Below are positions 7,055 to 12,028 of a stretch of DNA of 12,028 bases, piece by piece. The stretch spans positions 1 through 12,028 of the forward strand of contig JAJKFJ010022197.1 of the NCBI GenBank assembly GCA_027382625.1, given 5' to 3'. The DNA is from Tetmemena sp. SeJ-2015 (lineage: Eukaryota; Ciliophora; Spirotrichea; Sporadotrichida; Oxytrichidae). Each line of letters begins with the position of its first letter. Within the stretch, counting starts at the first letter, position 1. The notes under the pieces were generated by a model. The model searched no databases. It saw only the letters and a program-made list of their open reading frames with translations, and was not told where the DNA came from. Both the position numbers and the translations under genes were made by a program.

Positions 7055-7379
7055 TCAGCTCTTTATCTGTTAAGAGCGGTGCTTAGTTCTCTAAGCTTTC
7101 ATTTTATTTGAGGTGGCTTCTAGGGTCAAGGATCGTGACATGAAAAGCCTTGCCTTCCAGACGCGCCCTTGCTTGCATCACAAGTTCGTACAGCCTTGAG
7201 TGAGTGAGAGGTTTTAATGATCTCGGAATAAACTTGGGATCGCCAGCGATGATGACTCCTGTAGTCTGACAAATCCCTGTTTCCTCGAGGTCCTATGATC
7301 CAACTGCTCCCTCTTCATTTTCTTAAAGATCAATTGCTCCTCCTCCTTGTGACTCTGGGCGTACTTGACAAGAAATCAT
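6870..7379 (-). CDS. Hypothetical protein, 169 codons, TAR=Gln, divergent from 7394 gene
   Basis: ATG at 7379 follows an in-frame TGA (7380-7382); the frame is open to TGA 6870-6872 with nine TAA/TAG and six CAA/CAG codons. An acidic N-terminus (GGGAIDLQENEEGAVGSQDL) precedes TTGVIIAGDPKFIPRSLKPL, then SRLYELVMQARARLEGKAFH and VTILDPRSHLK, and a helical TDKELKSLEDLAVQL. This is one of the two best frames in the window. A competing frame over the first 110 bases reads HKEEEQLIFKKMKREQLDHR, so the N-terminus is uncertain. The C-terminal part, past the A6 run near 7010, probably belongs to the 6794-7054 frame. Family not recognised. Confidence 0.55.
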
Positions 7380-7396
7380 TCAGAGTTTACTGAATG
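7377..7396. promoter_or_regulatory. Inverted repeat holding both divergent start codons
   Basis: CATTCAG-AGTTTA-CTGAATG: each 7-base half contains TGAATG on its strand, giving in both directions a TGA followed directly by an ATG. The two ATGs are 14 bp apart, so if both are true starts the promoters must lie inside the genes or elsewhere. It may instead be a rearrangement junction. Confidence 0.5.
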
Positions 7397-8062
7397 TAAC
7401 CTTTGACTTGTATTCCTTACCTAAAAATGGGAAGAGTTAATTATCTTGAGCAGAGACAGAAAAGTAAAGAGAAGATTCGCACCCTCGGCGAGGTACTTAC
7501 ATATTTACTATGACTTATTAATTTTAATTATAATTTACTAATTAATTAATAGTTATCTCTCCTCAACGACAGAGTGAATGCCTTGCAAATCAGGTTTTAG
7601 TAAGAGATGGATAGATAGCTCACTTAAGTTCACGTCAAGGAAGTGAAGTAAAAGATCTGGAGTAAGAAGGAGCTTTATGACTTCCATACTTAGGAATATG
7701 GTGTTTATCTCCCGAAGATGAATTGCTCCAACATCTACTTCTTCAGGAGCATTCTCACAGGTGAGAAGGAGGTTAACACATAAACTTAAATCTTGTAGTA
7801 CTTGAAGAGAAGTGATGTGTAGGTGGCTGCAGTTCCTCAGATTTAAGGTCTGACTGCGGAGGATTTCCTAGATGATGCCTCTTAAAGGTCATCAATGCTC
7901 AGGTATCTCACCGACTAGTGCGACTGGCTGCACCTGGACAAAAATTGGATTACAGATGTGCTGCTCTCCTTAGACTCAGACGGTGTCAATGAGATGGTTC
8001 GAGCGGCAAAAAGACGAGAAGTGAGAAACTCGATTGCAGCCAAAACTCCTTGGTGCATATGA
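7394..8062 (+). CDS. Hypothetical coiled-coil protein, 202 aa, TAR=Gln
   Basis: Exons 7394-7492 and 7553-8062, joined in phase across a 60-bp AT-rich insert. ATG 7394 follows an in-frame TGA; the end is TGA 8060-8062. Exon 2 has 13 TAA/TAG, two CAA/CAG and no internal TGA, the best evidence here for Gln reassignment. Residues 10-70 look like a coiled coil (VNYLEQRQKSKEKIRTLGE, then LLNDRVNALQIRF). Further on are YGVYLPKMNCSNIYFFRSIL and ITDVLLSLDSDGVNEMVRAA. The C-terminus probably continues in another frame near 8045, so 202 aa is likely a truncation by frameshift. No family recognised; a structural or scaffolding role is only a guess. Confidence 0.68.
7493..7552 (+). other. AT-rich insert: intron, or TA-bounded excised element
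   Basis: Sixty bases, almost pure A/T, with GT at the start and TACTAATTAATTAATAG at the end, a good branch-point and acceptor. It is a multiple of three but contains an in-frame TGA. Removal joins GE to LSLLNDRV inside the coiled coil. It can also be read as a TA-flanked insert leaving one TA (GE-VSLLNDRV), also in frame, so a ciliate-type internal eliminated sequence is not excluded. Confidence 0.6.
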
Positions 8063-8625
8063 AGCCTGAGTTCGCCAAAGCTCTCTCTGTCTCCGTTTTA
8101 TTCAGTGGTGAGGCGTCTTTCAAGTTGATCCTGCTATAGTTTAGAAAGGTCGATCAGCCTTCATCATGCAGAGTGCAAAGAGAAAGGAGAGGCTGCTCCC
8201 AAGGGAAGAAGAAGTCAAGGAAAGTCCAATCGCCACGAAATGCAAGACTCGCTACATGCAGGAAATCAAGCGTGAGGGAGGAAATTGGCCAGCTCAAATA
8301 TCAGGTCGGAGATCTTATAAGCTACAAGTAATTTTTCATACATCTTCATGAGGGCGGCATCATAGACGACGAGGGAAAGCCTTAGGCTTTGATCCTTAGA
8401 CAAGAGGAGAATGATTTGATGGAGTATTAATTCCTAAGCTCTTTATTAATCAAACTAGCCTCTATAAATTATATTTTATTTCTAGGAACTTTATTTGACA
8501 AAGATGGGTTAACTGAAATTAAATTCGATCTCTCTCTCGCTAAAGCTCAAAGTCGCCCAGCGGGCCGACGCCAGACATCCTGCCGAAGTTAGAAGGTCAG
8601 CCAGAGGTCTCTAGACATGGTTTGA
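8059..8625 (+). CDS. Plus-strand coding fragment continuing the 7394 gene
   Basis: The frame is open from 7993 (after TGA 7990-7992) to TGA 8623-8625. ATG 8059 overlaps the end of the previous frame, and MKPEFAKALSVSVLFSG is a natural continuation of it. Between about 8112 and 8275 the frame is basic and poor, and the 8112-8351 frame is better. It is strong again at EEIGQLKYQVGDLISYKQ and HEGGIIDDEGKPQALILRQE. Five TAR codons. After the AT-rich insert at 8424-8485 it reads FDKDGLTEIKFDLSLA, but the frame of 8483-8764 competes. Family unknown. Confidence 0.48.
8112..8351 (+). CDS. Plus-strand coding fragment, middle segment
   Basis: Open from TGA 8109-8111 to TGA 8349-8351. The convincing part is GVFQVDPAIVQKGRSAFIMQ followed by KRKERLLPREEEVKES and KTRYMQEIKRE. 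It ends near 8277 at a GAGGGAGGAAA run, where one base fewer would return to the 8059-8625 frame (KRE-EIGQLKYQ). It likely bridges two parts of that frame. Internal ATG at 8166. Confidence 0.42.
8424..8485 (+). other. AT-rich insert in coding sequence
   Basis: Sixty-two bases starting GTATTAATTC and ending TTTCTAG. As a GT-AG intron it leads quickly to TGA. As a TA-bounded insert (remove 8425-8482, 58 bases) it joins the frame ending QEENDLME to QELYLTKMGQLKLNS, which continues in the 8483-8764 frame. It may equally be coding, since the upstream frame stays open through it. Confidence 0.4.
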
Positions 8626-8764
8626 GACTTCGTGGGTGGTATCATCGACCTTATTTAACCGCCGAATAGGGGATATTCCAATCGCCCTAACATCCTCGCC
8701 TTATCAAACCAAACGAGGAGACCAGCGCGGAGGTTTGATGCTACGGAGTCTAGGAGTCGTCTGA
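8483..8764 (+). CDS. Plus-strand coding fragment after the 8424 insert
   Basis: Frame ending at TGA 8762-8764. It reads LYLTKMGQLKLNSISLSL, then KVAQRADARHPAEVRRSARG, TWFETSWVVSSTLFNRRIGD and IPIALTSSPYQTKRGDQRGG. TAA and TAG each appear as Gln. No start of its own; it is best seen as part of the long gene beginning at 7394. No recognised motif. Between 8764 and 8861 no frame is clearly best. Confidence 0.42.
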
Positions 8765-8861
8765 TGTTCCCGTACCATATCCAAGAGCTTAGCTTCCCAC
8801 ATTGGTGAGTTCACGAATCAATGGCGAGGATTTCGATGACTGGTGTCTGACGGGGGTTTGA

Positions 8862-8999
8862 AAATAGAATCGTCATGACAAGGTGCGGCCAACAGCGATC
8901 CTGCTTGCAGAGACCTTGAGCTTAGTGAAGATTGAGATGGCCTTGGTGGAGCTATAGACTACTCTATTCAAGGCAACGAGAGAATTATTGGTAAGTTGA
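8862..8999 (+). CDS. Plus-strand coding fragment, helical
   Basis: Between TGA 8859-8861 and TGA 8997-8999. It reads KVRPTAILLAETLSLVKIEM followed by ALVELQTTLFKATRELL, which would form a long amphipathic helix; one TAG and one upstream TAG serve as Gln. It shares the frame of 9030-9323, separated by two TGA codons (8997 and 9027). A GTAAGT follows RELL at 8991 but no good short acceptor is in phase. The antisense strand is also open (8873-9193) and is treated as a shadow. Confidence 0.42.
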
Positions 9000-9059
9000 T
9001 AGTTCTTCTGGGTATTTGGCGGCCAGTGAGCTCCCTCCCTCTGGCGGGGCACAAGGAAG

Positions 9060-9323
9060 ATGCGCGACAACCCTCTTCTCCACATCCAAACTGGAGGCTT
9101 CTTAAGACTTTCGCGAACTGCCTGTACCATGTTGTAAGTATAAAACCGCGGAGCAGCGATTGAGCCTTGGGAGGCCTTGAGCGTCGGCATCAACTTACTA
9201 AAGCCGATGGCTCGAAGATCGGTGGTAGCTTCGGCTTAAACCACTTACATATGCCCGTTATTCCCGAAAGCCCTTCGGAAAGCTCATTCTCACTTATCGA
9301 TTACCAGAAGAGGCGACGGGTGA
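9060..9323 (+). CDS. Plus-strand coding fragment, 87 codons
   Basis: The frame is open from 9030 to TGA 9321-9323 with ATG at 9060. MRDNPLLHIQTGGFLRLSRT continues TMLQVQNRGAAIEPWEALSV and GINLLKPMARRSVVASAQ. Three TAA are Gln. After about 9250 the frame of 9251-9484 looks better. The alternating hydrophobic pattern suggests a small folded domain, but I could not match it to a family. A 106-codon standard-code ORF lies antisense to it. Confidence 0.47.
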
Positions 9324-9484
9324 GTCAAGTGGGAGAGGCCGAAGAGATCTTCTCAATCTCATTTGTTGCTAGGAGCCCTTTAGGAGGAGAGGAGTTCTAA
9401 TGCCGCATTCTTGGGATCCTCAGCATTGGTTGCCTAGTTGAGCTCTATAATGGCTAGAATAAAGCCTTCAACCCTGATGAGTGA
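9251..9484 (+). CDS. Plus-strand coding fragment, 77 codons
   Basis: From ATG 9251 to TGA 9482-9484; the frame is open further back to about 9164. It reads MPVIPESPSESSFSLIDYQK, then VSQVGEAEEIFSISFVARSP and GEEF, where TAA is Gln, then CRILGILSIGCLVELYNG. The continuation past the standard stop into clearly protein-like sequence supports the Gln reading. Follows the 9060-9323 frame by one shift near 9250. Family unknown. Confidence 0.48.
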
Positions 9485-9605
9485 TTCTAGATGCCGAGTA
9501 ACCTCCTTCCTAATTCAATCGGAAGTCCAAACAGGAAAGTTGTGAGGTTTCTCACGCTTTCCAGGCTAGAAGGTCACAGCCTTCTCAGCACTATCCGTTG
9601 GATGA

Positions 9606-9887
9606 GGAAAGAACGCGGCACTTCGTCATTCTTAAGTGTGGGAGGACCTCTCAAAGTTGAAGTAGGCAAACTCGCATGCGCCCGAGTCCTGGAGCTAGTC
9701 CGGGAAGATGAGTGAGGGAAGCTAGTCGGACTAACCAACCGGCGTTAGAGGCTGGGCTTAGTAGAAGTACCGCACCAGTAAGTCACCCAGTCACGCTTTT
9801 GGTGAGCCGGAGGTGCTCGAAGACGGAGGGCTGCCTGCCGAGGAGTCACTCATACAGCCCAGAGATCGTTAGCTCTCGGAGAGATGA
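9606..9887 (+). CDS. Plus-strand coding fragment with strong TAR bias
   Basis: Ninety-three codons between TGA 9603-9605 and TGA 9885-9887, with eight TAA/TAG against one CAA/CAG. It reads NAALRHSQVWEDLSKLK, then SHAPESWSQSGKMSEGSQSD, HAFGEPEVLEDGGLPAEESL. Polar and probably disordered. The same frame extends upstream past two TGA codons (9603 and 9543) to ATG 9450 (MARIKPSTLMSDSRCRVTSF), all of it protein-like. An overlapping standard-code ORF (9491-9715) is judged a shadow. No family recognised. Confidence 0.52.
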
Positions 9888-10042
9888 GGAGGGTGGCTTC
9901 CTGCAAGTCTGGCGGGATCCGCAAGGCCATGTAAGCGAAGAGGGAGCCGGAGATTTGAGAGAGGTGTTGCACATGCCATTTTGAGGAGCTAATAAGCTGA
10001 GGAGATGAGCCTAAGACCTCTGCGTGTAGGGGAGTATGTGGC

Positions 10043-10448
10043 ATGCCTCCAGAGAGAGTGAGGAAAGATGAGGATTAAGAGCAAAAGAGAGGATATGATC
10101 TGAGTCGCTACAGTCATGGCAGTGTGAGAAAGAGAAGGAGTTCAGAGATGAGCACCACTGTAAAGACACTGAGCCGCTTCATTGCATCCAGTCAGCATAT
10201 TCCTCAACTGCGACCACCCGAGCCCTTCGTTTGAGTTATAATGTTAAATATTAAGTTAATAGTAAATAAGGGGACGCGACTCGGAGATGCCAAAGGCGCT
10301 GATCAATCACCTCATAATTGGGCACTTATACTTTTCGGTTTCTCTGCCTGAGAACGGTATGGCCATCAGACTACAGTAGTCTATTGCTCGAGGTTTGGCT
10401 CAGGGCCAGAGACTGGATGCTGCAGCTGAATGGATGCACAGGGAATGA
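10043..10448 (+). CDS. Plus-strand coding fragment, two exons, 123 codons
   Basis: Exons 10043-10228 and 10263-10448, joined in phase by removing a 34-bp AT-rich insert. Exon 1 reads MPPERVRKDEDQEQKRGYDL, then SRYSHGSVRKRRSSEMSTTV and SRFIASSQHIPQLRPPEPF. Exon 2 reads MPKALINHLIIGHLYFSVSL, then PENGMAIRLQQSIARGLAQ and RLDAAAEWMHRE, ending at TGA 10446. Exon 1 is open upstream to TGA 9998-10000, so ATG 10043 may not be the start. Beyond 10446 the same frame continues readably (LSAFCNRIIDLS, TGA, LDHGTWPNDS). Probably the 3' part of the 7394 gene. Function unknown. Confidence 0.5.
10229..10262 (+). other. 34-bp AT-rich insert, probable intron
   Basis: Begins GTTTGAG and ends TTAATAG; contains an in-frame TGA and is not a multiple of three. 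Removal joins PPEPF to QIRGRDSEMPKAL in phase. Very short, as ciliate introns can be. Confidence 0.5.
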
Positions 10449-10530
10449 CTTTCGGCATTTTGCAACAGGATTATTGATCTCTCCTGACTTGATCACGGAA
10501 CCTGGCCTAACGACTCTATCGAGACCGATC

Positions 10531-10727
10531 ACATGTAATTAACCTTGCACATTTCTTCACCATCCACTCAATCTCTTCACCTGGGTGATTTTTTTTGGGG
10601 TTTATCATATCTCACAACTTTTTTAGCCTTTTCACATGGAATTTAATCTGCACATTTCTCCTCTCTACTCACCCCATCTCTCCTTGAGTAATTAGGGTTT
10701 GGGGTTTATTTTCTACAACATTTCTCA
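10531..10727 (+). repeat. Imperfect tandem duplication, ~103-bp period
   Basis: Copy 1 starts ACATGTAATTAACCTTGCAC at 10531 and copy 2 starts ACATGGAATTTAATCTGCAC at 10634. Both contain GCACATTTCT, a CTCAnnnnATCTCT block, and GGGGTTTAT followed by a TCTnnCAACnTTT-like end. This is pyrimidine-rich sequence just past the coding block, with no gene visible. From 10728 to about 11080 the sequence is AT-rich and I see nothing in it. Confidence 0.7.
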
Positions 10728-11084
10728 GTTCTTAGCGAGCCAAGAGCAAGTCACTTCTGATTAAAGAAGTGATTAACTTCCAATGGATTGTACTAAATTT
10801 GTGGAAGCAAATGACAATCACTTTAAATTAAATAAAAATCCAAAAAATGTATTCTTATTACTAAAATGCTGACTGCAAGGGAGAAGCTTATTTTCTTGCT
10901 TACAATTATGAAAATTCACTTATATATGTCATCTAAAACTATGAGATATTCACAATTACTGGAGTCTTTGAAAAAAATTAAGAAAATTAAAAAAATTTTA
11001 TTTAAAATTTTGGAAAAAGGTTTTTAGGGCCAAAATAAATTAAAAAAATTTTTTTAAAATTCAGGGAAATGATCTAACCCCTTC

Positions 11085-11620
11085 ATAATTCCATAATTTT
11101 TGATAAGAAAGTAAAGGGTAAGTTGTGTATAATTCATTTTTTTTATTAGTACTTATTAAAAAGCGGGGTCAAACGCGAAAATTAAATCAAAAAAATTTAA
11201 ATACAAAAAGAATCCATCCTAATTTTCATTTTTACTCTAAAAATATTGGAATTTTAGTCACCCTTTTCAAATAGTAATCGCAAAAATGCTGAGAGTGCCA
11301 GCCCCCACTTACTTCTCGCATTTGAAATTACTTTTCAGAAAGAGAAAGCTAGGAGTTTTCAAGCTGTTCCCCCATCCCCCACTTCTAAGTTTTTAAGATG
11401 TGCACATTTAATTATTTGATTTATCCTCAAAATCTTCGCCACTAAGCGCACTTTTGTTTGGGGTAGCGCGCGAAGATCTTCCATATATAGTTTCATTATC
11501 TCAAGATCTCTCCGTAAAAGTAAAAAACATCTATCGTTGAAATGGCATAACGTACAAAAAGTTTAACGAGTGGGAAACGCGTTTTAGGGCTTATTTGGGG
11601 ATTTTTTAACCCGAAATTAT
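11085..11620 (+). repeat. Third, partial copy of the IR4 arm (direct to left arm)
   Basis: Collinear with about 4450-4925. Shared landmarks are AAGTTGTGTATAATTCATTT, the GAGAGTGCCAGC-type block, CACTAAGCGCACTT with GTTTGG, GAAGATCTTCCAT, and CATCTATCGTTGAAATGGCATAACG. Diverged by substitutions and many small indels. Its inner half is not clear because the sequence after 11620 is degraded. It shows that the palindrome arm is a dispersed repeat. Confidence 0.87.
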
Positions 11621-11639
11621 TAAATTAGAAAGTTAAAAT

Positions 11640-12028
11640 TAGGACCCACACGAAACCCGGGACTAGGCAACCCGGCCCCCCCCTTTTCCCCGAAAAGGTT
11701 TCTGGGTTTTGGTTTAAACCATTTTGGGTGGTTTGGGTGAGTGCTTAAAAGAGGCAAGGGATAATTTGGGAGCCGAAGCCCTAAGGGAAAGGGGGTTTTT
11801 AGCTGCCCCATTGGGGGGAAAATATTCAAAGGTGAGTGGTTTTTCCCCCTCACCCTCCTTATCCTTTTAGGCCCTGGAGGGACGAGATCTATGGCGCAAA
11901 CACTCAGTTTATGCAGATGGGCAGCAAGCCCGAACTACGGAAATAGGACTTGCTCTCGGTTTCCCAAGCTACAAGGGTTTTTTTTTTCCTTTTAGGTTTT
12001 TTTGGGTTGTCTTTCAGAAGCCCGGGGG
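11640..12028. other. Homopolymer-rich terminal stretch, probably low quality
   Basis: Runs such as eight C at 11676-11683 and ten T near 11979, with many G3-G6 and T4-T7 tracts, unlike anything earlier in the window. Short matches to the IR4 arm interior (AAGGGATA around 11756) suggest it is that repeat with distorted homopolymers. The open frame on the minus strand (11620-11853) is Pro-rich and judged an artefact. Confidence 0.6.

Noticed and set aside
8991..9026. Possible 36-bp intron beginning GTAAGTTGATAG
   Set aside because: The donor is canonical, but the only phase-preserving AG leaves an immediate TGA and the segment is not AT-rich like the other inserts.
8873..9193. Longest standard-code ORF in the window, 106 codons on the minus strand
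   Set aside because: It lies antisense to plus-strand frames at 8862-8999 and 9060-9323 that fit the surrounding plus-strand block. It has no TAR codons, no recognised motif and no supporting neighbour on its strand, so I treat it as a shadow, with some doubt.
9491..9715. 74-codon ORF starting MPSNLLPNSIGSPNRK
   Set aside because: It overlaps a frame with eight TAR codons and better codon-position-1 G content (9606-9887). Parts before 9600 could still be real.
9712..9984. 90-codon ORF overlapping the 9606-9887 frame, and its antisense ORF 9850-10044
   Set aside because: The main part conflicts with the TAR-rich frame. Only a short piece (VSEEGAGDLREVLHMPF, about 9931-9981) looks real and may bridge two fragments. 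The antisense ORF is a shadow.
10318..10542. 74-codon ORF reading GTYTFRFLCLRTVWPSDYSS
   Set aside because: The frame of 10263-10448 has an ATG, splices in phase with the upstream exon and is more protein-like over the same bases. The later part (after 10448) remains undecided.
11620..11853. 77-codon Pro-rich minus-strand ORF
   Set aside because: Lies in the homopolymer-rich tail, so it is probably an artefact of G and C runs.
1..12028. tRNA, rRNA, CRISPR array, bacterial operon signals
   Set aside because: I found no cloverleaf with a plausible T-arm, no conserved rRNA block, no regularly spaced direct repeats, and no Shine-Dalgarno-led ORFs. The inverted repeats are arms of fold-back units, not CRISPR repeats.

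Overview
The window looks like nuclear DNA of a eukaryote that reads TAA and TAG as glutamine. No standard-code open frame exceeds 106 codons in 12 kb. When TAA/TAG are read as Gln and only TGA as stop, several coherent protein-like frames appear. The clearest, 7394-8062 on the plus strand, has 13 TAA/TAG codons, two CAA/CAG codons and no internal TGA in its second exon. This code is known from many ciliates, and also from hexamitid diplomonads, some oxymonads and dasycladalean/cladophoralean green algae. Short AT-rich inserts (34-62 bp) in coding sequence, and the many inverted repeats, would suit a ciliate, perhaps its germline nucleus. That assignment is inference. No gene could be assigned to a named family.

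Layout. Positions 1-3090 are AT-rich and hold three successive inverted-repeat (fold-back) units: IR1 (393-924 / 1213-1757), IR2 (1748-2002 / 2133-2378) and IR3 (2576-2626 / 3041-3091). IR1 carries the same small His-tract reading frame in both arms, and IR2 has a coding-like island in its loop. Positions 3050-4348 are a richer minus-strand coding block broken into several overlapping frames. Positions 4436-6471 are a 2-kb imperfect palindrome with arms of nearly 1 kb, and a third, direct copy of its outer arm lies at about 11085-11620. Positions 6555-7379 (minus) and 7394-10448 (plus) are two coding blocks that start head to head only 14 bp apart, within a short inverted repeat. Positions 10449-11080 are non-coding and include a ~100-bp tandem duplication. 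From about 11640 the sequence becomes homopolymer-rich and is probably unreliable.

The coding blocks switch frame roughly every 100-500 bases. Either the sequence carries many indel errors (some switches fall at homopolymers) or these are decayed genes. The CDS entries are therefore mostly fragments of a few larger genes, not separate genes. In addition, with TGA as the only stop, open frames of about 100 codons arise easily by chance. I relied on the excess of TAA/TAG over CAA/CAG, on G at codon position 1 and on protein-like composition, judged by eye. There is weaker evidence that some in-frame TGA codons may also be read as amino acids.
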